A stretch of DNA of 52,836 nucleotides, from NCBI GenBank assembly GCA_050999155.1, contig JBPCPM010000123.1, positions 1 to 52,836 of the forward strand, written 5' to 3'. This document shows positions 16,516-25,579 of the stretch, one piece after another. Each line of letters begins with the position of its first letter. Position 1 is the first letter of the stretch. A program made the position numbers and the translations under genes. The notes beneath the pieces were generated by a model that was not told where the DNA came from, did no database searches, and worked only from the letters and a program-made list of their open reading frames with translations. The DNA comes from JBPCPM01 sp050999155 (GTDB taxonomy: Bacteria; Actinomycetota; Thermoleophilia; Solirubrobacterales; 70-9).

Positions 16516-19500
16516 TCAGACCTGACCTGGCGCGCGGTGCCGGGCCCAGCGCCGGCGCAGCACCTCTCCGCCGGCCAGAAGGGCAAGCCCGACGAGCGCC
16601 AGGGGGATCAACGCCCAGCCGGTGAAGGCCAGCCCGTTGTCGCCGCCATCACCAGCCGCGGTCGCGTTAGCGGCGCCGGCCGAGCCATCCTTGTCGCGGT
16701 TGGAGCCATCGTCGTCGCCGCTGTCGTCAGCCTCGGTCGGTGACGCGACGGCCGTGACCGTGGCCTGGGCCACCGGTCCCCAATTGCCCGCCTCGTCCTG
16801 GTAAAGGACCGCGAAGTGCTCGGCCTTGCGGGCGCGTCCGGTGAGCGGCTGCTTGACGTTCTCGCCGGCGCTCGCCCGGGCTTGCCGGCTTGAGTCAGCA
16901 ACGTCGAACCGGCCGGCGGAGGTGCCGTCCGACGGAGACGTGATCGGCTCGTCCGAGTAGCGGATCTCGTAGCGGCGGGCGGTGCCGCACAGCAGGTCAT
17001 CTCCCGGCGCTCGCCATTGGAGCTGCTCGGCGTCGGCCTTGTCGCTTCCGGACCGATCGACCTGCACGCGCGTCGCCGCGCCCGGCGGCCGTGAGTCCGT
17101 CTCGTGGTTGCCCGAGGAGAACTCGTCGTGGCGGTGGGTCCACCACTGGTCGTTGCCGCCGCAGGCCGGGCGGTCGGTGTCCCAGACGAACGAGGTGCCC
17201 TCGCGGGTCAGGGCTGTGACTTCGAGCTTGTTGTCGCCGTCGACATCGCCGATGGCCGGGACGGCGAACAGCCACCCGCCGGTGAACTTGGGCCACCCGG
17301 TGCCCTCCTCGCCGGAGGCGTTGATGGCCCGCAGGTAGTAGAGGCCCGTACCGAGGGCGAGCTCGTCGCCCGAACTGTCGGAGACATCAGCGACGGCCGG
17401 CGTGGACAGCAGCTGGTAGTCGTTGACGGCCTGGGGGAAGGACGGCAGCGCGTTGCCGGTGCGGCCGTCCCAGCCCTGGAGCAGGTGGTAGTAGGGGAGG
17501 TTCTGGCCGACCGCCACGCCGAGGTTGACCAGGCCGTTGGTTGTCAAGCCCCCCTTGAAGACCTCCAACCCCTCCTCGCCGTCGAGGTCGGCGACGATCG
17601 GGTTCTCGAAGAGGTTGAGGATCTTGCTCTTGTCCTGGACGTTCTCGCCGGAGGTGGGGGACGGGTCGTAGGTCGTCAGCTCCGCGCCGTCGCCGCCGTA
17701 GGCCTTGAGGTCGCCGGAGGCGACGTTGGCCAGCACGTCGAGCTTGCCGTCCCCGTCGAGATCGCCGATCGCGTTCTCGACGCCCGGGCCGACCAGCGGC
17801 AGCGCGTCGGGCAGCGCCCCGTTGGGCTTGACCGGCCAGCCGGACTTGATCTTCCCTGTCCCGTCGAGCGCGTACACGCGGCCGCTGCCGCCGATCGCGT
17901 TGGCCAGGAAGTTCGTGGCCAGGCCGCGTAGGCCGCCGACCAGGCTGAACGGTCCGCCCGGGGTGCCGGGCGACGAGGCCGGGGCGACCTCGTTCGTCGC
18001 GACCACGATCTCGGGCTTGTCGTCGCCGTCGATGTCGCCGAAGGAGGCCGAGTTGATCGACTCGGCGCCGATGAGGTCCTCGGAGGGGTCCTTGAGCTTG
18101 GCCGGGAACCCGGGCAACGCCTTGCCCTTGCCGTCGACGACGTAGGCGTGCTGGTCCAGCGCGGGGGCGATGATGTCGAGACGCCCGTTGCCGTCGACGT
18201 CGCCCAGGGTCGGTCCGGCGATGAAGCCGCGCTTGATGTGGTTGTCGCGCGTGCGGTCGGAGACCTTCGACAGCGCCGGGTCGACGCGGACGGGGAAGCC
18301 CTTCACCGTGCTGCCATCGTCGTTGAAGGCGTAGATGTGCTCGCCCGCGGTCGCGGCGATCTCCGGCAGGCGGTCCCCATCGATGTCGCCGATCACCGGT
18401 GTGCGCAGCACCTCAGCGGGGGCGCCGAGCTCCTTGACGCCCGGCGCGCCGTCGTGCGCGTTCGTGACGTCCTTGGTTCGCAGCGGCTTGCCGTCGTTGA
18501 AGCTCTCCAGAGGCGAGCCGTCTGCCTTCAGCACCGACAGCGTCCCGTCGCTCGTGGACTCGACCACGTCGAGGGCGTTGTCACCGTCGAGGTCGTACAG
18601 CCGCTGGGAGGATTCGCCGCCCGAGCCGATCTTCCGGGGCCAGCCCTCGTGCTGGGTCGTGTCGCGGTAGGCGAACAGCTGCTTGCGGTCCTCACCGGTG
18701 TCGCCGTCGGCGTCGGTTACCTTCAGGCGCACCGTGAAGGCGGGCTCGTTCTCGTCGGCATCGCCCGGGCCCTTGCGCGGCGCGGTGGGGTCGCATGTCG
18801 AGCCGCCGGTGGCCGTCGCCTCGTCGGGCTCGCGCGGGCAGGTCGTCGTGCGGGAGTCCAGCGCCGAGCGGACCTGGTTGAGGTCGACGGTTCCCAGCGC
18901 CCCGTCCTGCTCGCCGCTGCCGGAGGCGACCTTGTGGAACTCGTCCTCGGTCGGCTCGATCCCCGGCGCCCACTGCAGCTCCCACCTGCCCACCCCCCCA
19001 CGGCCCGACAGTCGCCCGGTGATCTGCACGCTCGACTCCTGCTCGACGTTGAGCGGCGCGAACCACTCAGGTGAGGTGATGAGCGCCTGGGGCGGGACCT
19101 TGTCCTGGCGGATCCGTTCCACGGCCAGGCCGAGGTCGGGGCGCCCGTATCCGAAGTGCTGGTCCCAGCCGGGGTGGGCCGGGTCGGCCGTGCCGCTCGT
19201 CCCGTCAGCCGTGTTCTCGGGCAGCACGTCCTCGGCCGTCTGCGTTAGCAGCTGCTTGATCTCGTTCGGCGCCAGCTCGGTGCCTGCCTGGCGCGCGTAC
19301 GACGCCAGCAACGCAGCCGCCCCCGAGGCCTGCCCCGTCGCCTGCGAGCCCGTGGGCGCGAGCATCACCAGGTGGGCGTGGGCGCCGTACTGGGTTGTCC
19401 CGGAGTTGCGAAACCACGTCTGCACCGGGGCGTTGGTCCCGACGCCGGCGGCGGCGAGGATCTGGGCCAGGCCATCGGGTGCGTCTTCACCGAGGCCGTG

Positions 19501-20697
19501 GGTGTCGGCCACCGTCCCTTGGACCATCAGCGACTCGTCGTAGGTGGTCGGCCAGTTGTGGTCGGCCGTGTTGAGATCCGAGGAGACGATCACGGGGATC
19601 GTGCCCTTGGCGTAGGCGTAGCGGAAGGCCCGCCGGGCGAAGCTGGAGTTGAAAAGCCCGCCGACCGCGCCCTCGACGACCTCGATGTCGTTGTCGGCTG
19701 CGTAGATCGTGGCCAAGGCGAAGGTGTCGGTGTTGACGATGAAGGTGTCCCACACGCGCAGCGGAACGACTTGGCACTCTGGGCACATGCCCGTACCGCC
19801 CTTGGCGTCATTGGTCTGCTCGCCGGCCTCCTGGGCGCGGCCGGTCCCGTGGTTTGACGCGCTGGAGTAGCTGGAGGCGTCGAATGGGTTGTTGTCGTCG
19901 TCGAAGAAGTCCCACCCGGCGATGTCGTCGGCGTAGCCGTTGCCGTCGGCGTCCGAGCCGTCGCTGAACACGGCGATCAGATCGGAGGCGTCGAGTAGGT
20001 CGTCGGCCGCCGGCTCGTCGTCGGAGCCCGAGGCCTTCGAGACGCGCCCGTCGTCGGCGTAGTCGTCGACGTTGAAGGCGCCGTCGCCGTTGCAGTCGTC
20101 GGCGCCGCAGGCCGAGCCGTCGGCCTTGCGCGGCTCGGGCAGCTCGCCGTCGTTGAGCGCCACCTTGGTCCGCAGGCTCTCCTCCTTCCAGCGGATGCCG
20201 GTATCGAGGATCGCCACCTCGACGTCGGCGTTGCCGACCTTCGCGTCACGCCCCTTCTCGTCGGCGAGGCGGCCGAACTCCTTCCATGCCCGATCCACCG
20301 AGACGCCCGACAGCTGCCCGGCAGCGTTGCGCCCGGCCTTGACGTTCTGCTCCTCCAGGCGCTTGATGTGCTCGTTCGTGCACAAGGCCGGGCCGAGCGG
20401 ACACGTTGCGTACGTGGCCGTGGTGTCCGTGGCGCCCGGCGCGAAACCGAATCGCTCGAGCTGCTGGCCGAAGACGTCCGAGGTGCCCCCACCATCCTCG
20501 TCGTCGGACTCGGAGCTGTCGAAGTTCGGGTCGTCCGGAGTGTTGACCCGCACGCTCTCGTCGGTGTCGGTCCCCGGGAAGCTGGCACGGGCACCGAGGG
20601 CGACGCCGGTGAACGCCGTGAGCACGAGCAGGGCGACCACGCCGCCAACCAGCCGCCCGCGGGTTCCCCCGATACCGATCTGTCGCTGTCTGCCCAT
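16516..20697 (-). CDS. Giant secreted subtilase with FG-GAP/VCBS propeller and LAxTG sorting signal
   Basis: The 1393-residue surface protein starts at ATG 20697 with a signal peptide (basic n-region, then VVALLVLTAFTGVALGARA). The S8 protease domain (about 100-560) shows Asp165 in AILDTGI, His283 in NHGTG and Ser451 in PTGSQATGQASG, so the triad is retained although GTS reads TGS. The D-H insert carries Ca-binding-like loops (DCNGDGAFNVDD, DADGNGYADDI). About seven FG-GAP/VCBS blades follow (GDIDGDRLPEI, GDVDGNGRLDI, GDLDGDGKLDV and others), then a fibronectin-like region and a linker. The C-terminus is LAFTG, a hydrophobic helix and a basic tail, the layout of a class E sortase substrate. 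TTG 20772 is a less likely start. Confidence 0.88.
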   Translation of the reverse strand: MGRQRQIGIGGTRGRLVGGVVALLVLTAFTGVALGARASFPGTDTDESVRVNTPDDPNFDSSESDDEDGGGTSDVFGQQLERFGFAPGATDTTATYATCPLGPALCTNEHIKRLEEQNVKAGRNAAGQLSGVSVDRAWKEFGRLADEKGRDAKVGNADVEVAILDTGIRWKEESLRTKVALNDGELPEPRKADGSACGADDCNGDGAFNVDDYADDGRVSKASGSDDEPAADDLLDASDLIAVFSDGSDADGNGYADDIAGWDFFDDDNNPFDASSYSSASNHGTGRAQEAGEQTNDAKGGTGMCPECQVVPLRVWDTFIVNTDTFALATIYAADNDIEVVEGAVGGLFNSSFARRAFRYAYAKGTIPVIVSSDLNTADHNWPTTYDESLMVQGTVADTHGLGEDAPDGLAQILAAAGVGTNAPVQTWFRNSGTTQYGAHAHLVMLAPTGSQATGQASGAAALLASYARQAGTELAPNEIKQLLTQTAEDVLPENTADGTSGTADPAHPGWDQHFGYGRPDLGLAVERIRQDKVPPQALITSPEWFAPLNVEQESSVQITGRLSGRGGVGRWELQWAPGIEPTEDEFHKVASGSGEQDGALGTVDLNQVRSALDSRTTTCPREPDEATATGGSTCDPTAPRKGPGDADENEPAFTVRLKVTDADGDTGEDRKQLFAYRDTTQHEGWPRKIGSGGESSQRLYDLDGDNALDVVESTSDGTLSVLKADGSPLESFNDGKPLRTKDVTNAHDGAPGVKELGAPAEVLRTPVIGDIDGDRLPEIAATAGEHIYAFNDDGSTVKGFPVRVDPALSKVSDRTRDNHIKRGFIAGPTLGDVDGNGRLDIIAPALDQHAYVVDGKGKALPGFPAKLKDPSEDLIGAESINSASFGDIDGDDKPEIVVATNEVAPASSPGTPGGPFSLVGGLRGLATNFLANAIGGSGRVYALDGTGKIKSGWPVKPNGALPDALPLVGPGVENAIGDLDGDGKLDVLANVASGDLKAYGGDGAELTTYDPSPTSGENVQDKSKILNLFENPIVADLDGEEGLEVFKGGLTTNGLVNLGVAVGQNLPYYHLLQGWDGRTGNALPSFPQAVNDYQLLSTPAVADVSDSSGDELALGTGLYYLRAINASGEEGTGWPKFTGGWLFAVPAIGDVDGDNKLEVTALTREGTSFVWDTDRPACGGNDQWWTHRHDEFSSGNHETDSRPPGAATRVQVDRSGSDKADAEQLQWRAPGDDLLCGTARRYEIRYSDEPITSPSDGTSAGRFDVADSSRQARASAGENVKQPLTGRARKAEHFAVLYQDEAGNWGPVAQATVTAVASPTEADDSGDDDGSNRDKDGSAGAANATAAGDGGDNGLAFTGWALIPLALVGLALLAGGEVLRRRWARHRAPGQV

Positions 20698-20786
20698 GGC
20701 TTGCGCGAGGCGCCTGCCGCGCCCGGCCTCCGCGCAAGCATCCCCTGCCACGGGGCCCTGCGCAAGCTCCAACCCGCGCTGCCTGC

Positions 20787-21209
20787 CTAGGCGAGGGGCA
20801 GGTGCGCGCAGCGCTCGGCCGCAACCGCGAGCAGGGCGGCCAGTTGAGCCGGGGCCGGCGATCGCAGGCGCACGTCAAAACCCTGGCCGGCGATCTCCAG
20901 GAGCGTCCGGCGGCCCTCCTGGCGCGTTCCGAACCGCTGCACCGCATCCCAGCTCAGCGACCGGGGGGTGCCCGGTATCCCGAACGTGTTCAGGGCGACG
21001 ACGATGACCCGGCGGTCGGTGGCCGCGACCAGAGCCGTCTGTCCGGGGCGCTCGGCCTCGACGCCGGGCACCGTCCCCGGGCAGGTGGCGAGCAGCGACT
21101 CGGTCGCTTCGACCAGTCCGCCCAGGGCGCGCAACGCGCGCCCGACGCCGGCCATGCGCCACCGGGGCGAGAGCAGGCGACGTTCACGCAGGATGTCTTC
21201 GTCGGACAC
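20787..21209 (-). CDS. Small PH-like (YokE/bPH-type) protein
   Basis: The 140-residue protein starts at GTG 21209 (MSDEDILRERRLLSPRW). The segment LVAATDRRVIVVALNTFGIPG followed by SLSWDAVQRFGTRQEGRRTLLEIAGQ resembles bacterial PH-like domains that carry the ATDRRVI and W-D-x-V signature. The function is unknown; such domains often bind lipids or proteins at the membrane. The longer open frame extending upstream to 22592 belongs to the frameshifted FAH gene and its read-through. It is encoded on the same strand as the HIT gene, 83 bases away. Confidence 0.65.
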   Translation of the reverse strand: MSDEDILRERRLLSPRWRMAGVGRALRALGGLVEATESLLATCPGTVPGVEAERPGQTALVAATDRRVIVVALNTFGIPGTPRSLSWDAVQRFGTRQEGRRTLLEIAGQGFDVRLRSPAPAQLAALLAVAAERCAHLPLA

Positions 21210-21292
21210 GCTCGCCCTTCTGGTGGTGGTGGTCCGGCCACGCGCTGGCCGATGATGCCGGCCGCCTTGCGGCCGCGCGGAAATATACGCCG

Positions 21293-21700
21293 TCAGTCCC
21301 GCAGTTGGGAGGCGGCCGCCGCAATCTCCGACTGTTCGCCGTCCTTGGGAATCCACGGCAGTTGCAGCGGATCGTCCTCCCACCGTGGAATCACGTGGAC
21401 GTGGAAGTGAAAGACGGTCTGCCAGGCGGCCGCGCCGCAGCAGTTGAGGAGGTTCACGCCGTCGGAGTCGAGGCGGTCGCGGATCCGCGCCGCCATCCGC
21501 TGGGCGGTCTTGGCGCAGGCCGCGAGATCCTCGAGGTCGATCTCGTGCAGGTCGGTGCTGTGGGTCTTCGGGACGACCAGCAGGTGGCCGCGTGTGGCCG
21601 GGCGGATGTCCATGAACGTGAACGTCCGCTCGTCGCTGTCGATCTGCTCGCTTGGCATGTCGCCCGCGATGATCTGGCAGAAGATGCAGTCGTCGGCCAT
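21293..21700 (-). CDS. HIT family protein (histidine triad nucleotide hydrolase)
   Basis: This 135-residue protein has the HIT motif HFHVHVIPR (H-x-H-x-H-x-x), the nucleotide phosphoramidase active site. The N-terminal CIFCQIIAGDMPSEQI and DIRPATRGHLLVVPKTH are typical of HINT/YcgF-like members. The paired cysteines in CIFC may bind zinc, although the second pair seen in some members is not obvious. ATG 21700 (MADDCIFCQ) is preferred over the in-frame upstream codon at 21736, because the family begins here. It lies 39 bases downstream of the FAH gene. Confidence 0.92.
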   Translation of the reverse strand: MADDCIFCQIIAGDMPSEQIDSDERTFTFMDIRPATRGHLLVVPKTHSTDLHEIDLEDLAACAKTAQRMAARIRDRLDSDGVNLLNCCGAAAWQTVFHFHVHVIPRWEDDPLQLPWIPKDGEQSEIAAAASQLRD

Positions 21701-21739
21701 GCCGTCGGGAGTACCCGGACCGCGCGGCCCACACACCTC

Positions 21740-22592
21740 TCAGCGGACGACGGTGGTCCGCAGCACGCCGAGCTGCGGTGAACGGACCTCCATCACGTCG
21801 CCGTCGCCCAGCCACACGCGGGGGCGGCGGATGCTCCCGACCCCCGCCGGGGTGCCCGTGGAGACGATGTCGCCCGGCGCCAGGGTTCATCAGCTCGGAC
21901 AGCCGCGACAGCAGCTCGGGGATGGCGAAGACCAGGTCGGCCGTCGTCGCTTCCTGCATCGTCTCGCCGTTGAGCGTGAGCGACAGGCCCAGAGCATCGT
22001 GCGGGCCTGCTTCGTCGGGGGTGACGATCACCGGGCCGCACGGGGCGGATCCATCGAAGACCTTGCCCGGCATCCACTGTGGGGTGGCGAACTGCAGGTC
22101 GCGGGCCGAGAGGTCGTTGAGCAGCGTGTACCCGGCGACGGCGGCCATGGCTTCGCCGGGTGAGGCCTGCCTGCAGCGCCGGCCCATGACCACGGCGATC
22201 TCCGCCTCGTAGTCGACCTTCTCGCTGGCTGCGGGCAGGGTCACGGTGGCGCCGTGGGGCACCAGCGCGTTGGCGAACTTGGCGAAGAACGTCGGCGAGT
22301 CGGGGGGCTCGAGGCCGGCCTCTTCGGCGTGGGCCCGGTAGTTGAGCCCGATGCCGATGATCTTCTCGGGGGCGGGGATTGGAGGCAGCAGCGCGGCAGC
22401 CGGGTCCGCTACCACGTGGGCCGGAGTCGTCGCGGAGGCCAGGTCGCCGACGAGATCGGCCTCGAGCAGCGCGCGAAGTCCGAGATCGCCCGGATCGAGC
22501 TCGAGCAGCGTCCAGGCGTCCAGCACGCCCGCGTCGGTGTGGACGCCGGCCCGGGACTCGCCGTGGGGCCCGCGGTAGCTGCACAACCGCAC
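21740..22592 (-). pseudogene. Fumarylacetoacetate hydrolase family protein, frameshifted
   Basis: The first 232 codons read a normal FAH protein: IIGIGLNYRAHAEEAGLEPP, FAKFANALVPHG, VDYEAEIAVVMGR and the C-terminal part to LSRLSELMN. FAH enzymes hydrolyse or decarboxylate 2-hydroxy-dienoates and acylpyruvates, using a divalent metal bound by the EAEIAVV region. At 21883-21885 (GGG on the plus strand) one extra base shifts the frame. Removing it restores APGDIVSTGTPAGVGS and a stop at 21740-21742, giving a full protein of about 283 residues. The total of 853 bases is 3n+1. Either a sequencing/assembly error or a recent null mutation; I favour an error because the downstream frame is fully conserved. 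Confidence 0.85.
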
Positions 22593-22632
22593 GGGTCAGG
22601 CGCGATCAGGAGTGAGGCACATGGTCCCTGGT

Positions 22633-23697
22633 CTACCCGCCGGCGTCCCCGGTCCAGCGGAATCCGGTGGGCGCGACCGAGGGTTCGAGCGGGCTCACGG
22701 GCAGACCCGGGGGCACGTCGGCGGTGTGGAAGCCGGCCGGGGACACGTCGTTCGGCGTATCCGGGTGAAAGAGGGATGCGAGGTACTGGATGTGCCCGCG
22801 TCCGACGCCCAGCTCGAACTGGCCGCCGCCGTAGATGGCGATGCCGTGCGCCTCGCAGTGCTCGTAGGTCTCGATGAGGGTCTGGAGGGTTCCGGCGCGC
22901 GACGGCTTGATGTTGATCATCCGCGGTTTCCAGGGGGCGTTGACGATGTCGGCCACCTCGTGGACGGGGGCATCCCAGGTGACGCGGTCGGCGTGGGGCT
23001 CGAGGATCGGCCGCGTCTGCTCGTTGACGTCGGGATCCTCGATCCAGGCGTCGGGGAACGCCTCGACAAGCTGGCGGTAGAGCTCAGGATCGGTCTCGAC
23101 GTCGACGATGGTGCCCTTGTAGTGACCCTTGAGGTCGAGCGTCACGACCGAGCCCGTCGCGGCCATGCGCTCGATCAGCGGTCCGTCCCAGTCGTTGGTG
23201 GGATCGAGCTTGAACTGGAGATCCGGGTACCGCTCCAGACGCCGCCCGACGGGTTCGAACGCTGGCGGGTCCCCCAAGCGCAGCGACACCACGTAGCGCA
23301 CCGGCCGGGGCTCGCGATCGATCAGCTCGGCAAACGAGCGGCCGTCCTGCAGGAGGGCGAGGTCCAGCGCCGCGCTCTCGAACGCCCACCGGCGGTAGCG
23401 GCGAGAGACCGGCCGCTCCGGCTCGCTGGGAAACAGGTTGAGGTCGCCGAGCATCGCGCATAGCTCCCCGAGGGTCCGGCGGCCGGACAACTCCAGGGTG
23501 GGCCCGGCATCCTGCAGGGCGACGTGGTCGAGCGCGTCGTAGGTGACGTCCTCACCGCTGCCGGTCTGCCCGCCGCCGTGCAGGTGGATGAGGGTGCTCA
23601 TGCGGGTGAAGTCGCTGGAGACCTCACGCTCAAGGCCCTCGAGCTCGTAGCTCTCGATCTCGACGGGCAGCTCGGAGATCGTGTTCCACAGGCCCAT
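22633..23697 (-). CDS. Enolase-superfamily enzyme (MR/MLE-like)
   Basis: The 354-residue protein has the C-terminal barrel of the mandelate racemase/muconate lactonising group. The expected catalytic and metal ligands can be placed: Lys in FKLDPTNDWD, Asp in VTLDLKGHYKG, Glu in AWIEDPDVNE, Asp in VTWDAPVHEV and Lys in MINIKPSRAGTL. The N-terminal cap is present but weakly conserved. Such enzymes abstract the proton next to a carboxylate and then racemise, dehydrate or cycloisomerise. The substrate cannot be read from this sequence. It lies 40 bases upstream of the FAH gene on the same strand, so both may belong to one carboxylic-acid degradation unit. Confidence 0.82.
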   Translation of the reverse strand: MGLWNTISELPVEIESYELEGLEREVSSDFTRMSTLIHLHGGGQTGSGEDVTYDALDHVALQDAGPTLELSGRRTLGELCAMLGDLNLFPSEPERPVSRRYRRWAFESAALDLALLQDGRSFAELIDREPRPVRYVVSLRLGDPPAFEPVGRRLERYPDLQFKLDPTNDWDGPLIERMAATGSVVTLDLKGHYKGTIVDVETDPELYRQLVEAFPDAWIEDPDVNEQTRPILEPHADRVTWDAPVHEVADIVNAPWKPRMINIKPSRAGTLQTLIETYEHCEAHGIAIYGGGQFELGVGRGHIQYLASLFHPDTPNDVSPAGFHTADVPPGLPVSPLEPSVAPTGFRWTGDAGG

Positions 23698-23786
23698 GGC
23701 ACAAGGCTAGTTGATGGTTGCCCAGCCCTGGACGGAGGGGGCGCGCAGCACGCGGGGAGTGTCCTTCAGGACGCTGAGGATGCTTA

Positions 23787-23825
23787 ACGACCGAGCCCGC
23801 CGGGGGCATCGGCGGGCTCGGTCGT
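23787..23825 (-). terminator. Strong rho-independent-like hairpin after the NlpC/P60 gene
   Basis: A perfect 16-base-pair stem (arms 23787-23802 and 23810-23825) with a 7-base loop, 38 bases beyond the stop of the minus-strand NlpC/P60 gene and before the enolase-like gene. No long T-run follows, as is common in high-GC actinobacteria. Confidence 0.7.
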
Positions 23826-23862
23826 CCAACCTCTGTGGGAGAAGAAGAGGGGGCCGTGGCGG

Positions 23863-24675
23863 CTACAGCCTCTCGGCGTGGCGCGCCGTGAACGAGGACG
23901 GGCTGCGCGACGTGGAGCGCCAGCGCGGGCCCTTGCCGCCACCGGCGCCGGCCGACGAGGTGTCGAAGCGCAGGCCGGCGATCACGACGTAGGCGTGGCC
24001 AGGGTTCGTGTAGACGGTGATCCACTCGCCGACGCCGCGTTCGCCCCAGCTCGCAAAGGAGCGGGAGTCCAGCGGGGAGCTCACCAGCTTGGCGCCGCGC
24101 AGGGCGTAGCTGATGGCGCCCGAGCAGTCGTAGCCGGAGTCGGAGAACCGACCGTGGCCGCCGCCGTAGCGGTAGGGCTTGCGGGTGATCCGGTTGGCCC
24201 AGCGGATGGTGTCCTTGACGGCCTGGGGCGCGTTGGCCGGCGCGAGGGCGGTACGGCGGTTGCGGGAGATCGTGGCCTTGGTCGGGTGCGGCATCTCCTC
24301 GCCTGTGCGTAGCTCGTAGAGGTAGGCCTCCTTGGCGTCGGCCTTGGCCTTGCGGTACTTCGCGAGGGCCGCGCGACGGCAGGAGCTGCGCTTGGCGGCG
24401 CTGGCGCGGGTGCGGCAGCCGGCCTTGGCTCGGGTGTAGGTGGAGCGCTTGGAGCTGATCGCGCGCAGGTAGTACTTGCGGGCGACCGCCTTGTCGGCGT
24501 CGCTCACGTCGCCGGCCGGGGCGCTCTGGGGCGCGGCCGGCGACGGCTCCGAGCCGGGCGCGGCGGCGCCACCGGTATCGGCGAACGCCGAGGCTGATCC
24601 GACGAGCAGCGCTGCGGCTGCGACGAAAAGCGCCGTGACGGCGCGGATATGAAGCTTCCCGTTGCGTGCTGGCAT
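23863..24675 (-). CDS. Secreted NlpC/P60-family peptidoglycan hydrolase
   Basis: The 270-residue protein starts at ATG 24675, five bases after a perfect AAGGAGG. It has a signal peptide (about residues 1-32, ending SASAFA), a low-complexity linker, a basic Cys-containing helical region (about 60-125), and a catalytic domain from about residue 150. Cys184 in GYDCSGAISYAL and His227 in NPGHAYVVI are the expected NlpC/P60 dyad; a polar third residue follows in RFDTS. The enzyme would cleave peptide cross-bridges of the wall. It is preceded by a c-di-AMP riboswitch, which ties its expression to wall or osmotic stress, and followed by a strong terminator. Confidence 0.9.
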   Translation of the reverse strand: MPARNGKLHIRAVTALFVAAAALLVGSASAFADTGGAAAPGSEPSPAAPQSAPAGDVSDADKAVARKYYLRAISSKRSTYTRAKAGCRTRASAAKRSSCRRAALAKYRKAKADAKEAYLYELRTGEEMPHPTKATISRNRRTALAPANAPQAVKDTIRWANRITRKPYRYGGGHGRFSDSGYDCSGAISYALRGAKLVSSPLDSRSFASWGERGVGEWITVYTNPGHAYVVIAGLRFDTSSAGAGGGKGPRWRSTSRSPSSFTARHAERL

Positions 24676-24689
24676 GCCAGCCTCCTTCG

Positions 24690-24805
24690 TCGGCCTACGG
24701 GGTTAGCTGACGGGCTAGCGCGAAAGGAGCCGCGCTTCCACCTGGGTGGATTCGCCCCGAACTACGTGGGTCCCCCGTCCCCCGCTACGGCGAGGATTCG
24801 GCGTT
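24690..24805 (-). ncRNA. c-di-AMP (ydaO/yuaA) riboswitch upstream of NlpC/P60
   Basis: Read on the minus strand, the leader contains the conserved ydaO blocks in order: a GGGGGACGGGGGACCC stretch, GGGGCGAATCC, a CTCCTTT segment, and the 3' core GCTAGCCCGTCAGCTAACCC with CGTAGGC. The Shine-Dalgarno of the NlpC/P60 gene lies immediately after. In actinobacteria this class controls wall hydrolase genes and turns them off when c-di-AMP is bound. The 5' boundary is approximate. Confidence 0.88.
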
Positions 24806-24826
24806 GTCGGGTACTCGAAGTCGAGC

Positions 24827-24832
24827 AGTGTA
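24827..24832 (-). promoter_or_regulatory. Possible -10 element for the riboswitch transcript
   Basis: On the minus strand TACACT lies about 20 bases before the riboswitch core, a plausible -10 box. The -35 region is poor, so this is a weak call. Confidence 0.3.
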
Positions 24833-24877
24833 GCGACTGGTGCGGAAGTTCGACGATTTCTCGCGGGGTCCTGCCCG

Positions 24878-25543
24878 TCACTCATCGATCGGGGGGCGCC
24901 AGACCACGCCCTCCACCAGATCCCCGAATCCCATCCATGCGAAGTTCATCAGCAGCCAGCTGATGGTCTCCCGGTCGTAGTCGGGCTGGTCGATCCACCA
25001 TTCGGCGGCCGAGGAGCAGGCGCCGGTGAGGGCGTGGGCCATCGGCTCCAGGCGCTGTAGGCGGCTTTCGCCCACCTTCCCCGCGGTGGTCACCGCCTCG
25101 CCCAGCAGTTGGGTGACCAGGCGGGCGATCTCTTCGCGCAGCCGCGCCGACTCGTCGGCGAACGGCCCGCCCGTGCTGGTTCCCTCCCCGAAGAGGATCG
25201 TCCAGCTGTTGCGGTGGACCTCGACGAACTCGAAGAACGTCGAGATGCCCTTCCACAGCTGGATTGCCGGGGGCTGCTCCGGATCGGCCGCCTGGTCGAC
25301 CATGGCGAACAGGCGCCGCTTGCCCCGTTCCATGCAGGCGCGAAAGAGGCCCTCCTTGGAACCGAAGTAGGCGTAGACCATCGGCTTGGTCACGCCCGAC
25401 TGCTCGGCGACCGCATCCATCGTCGTGGCGCTGAAGCCCTCGGTGGCGAAGGCGGCCTCGGCCACGTCGAGCATCTCGCGCTCGCGGACGGCACGGGGGA
25501 CGCGGCCTCGGGGCTCGCCAGATGGTTCGGTGATGTCGCTCAC
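24878..25543 (-). CDS. TetR family transcriptional regulator
   Basis: The 221-residue protein has an N-terminal TetR helix-turn-helix (about residues 20-66: MLDVAEAAFATEGFSATTMDAVAEQSGVTKPMVYAYFGSKEGLF region) and a helical C-terminal ligand and dimer domain. It is divergent from the reductase/desaturase genes starting at 25653. By position it is the probable local repressor of that pair, as TetR proteins often control actinobacterial fatty acid desaturases in response to acyl-CoA. The 109-base intergenic region holds a repeated GGTAATGT that could be its operator. Confidence 0.92.
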   Translation of the reverse strand: MSDITEPSGEPRGRVPRAVREREMLDVAEAAFATEGFSATTMDAVAEQSGVTKPMVYAYFGSKEGLFRACMERGKRRLFAMVDQAADPEQPPAIQLWKGISTFFEFVEVHRNSWTILFGEGTSTGGPFADESARLREEIARLVTQLLGEAVTTAGKVGESRLQRLEPMAHALTGACSSAAEWWIDQPDYDRETISWLLMNFAWMGFGDLVEGVVWRPPIDE

Positions 25544-25579
25544 ACCGGCCTCCGATCGGGGTTTGGGCTCGTTAGGCTA

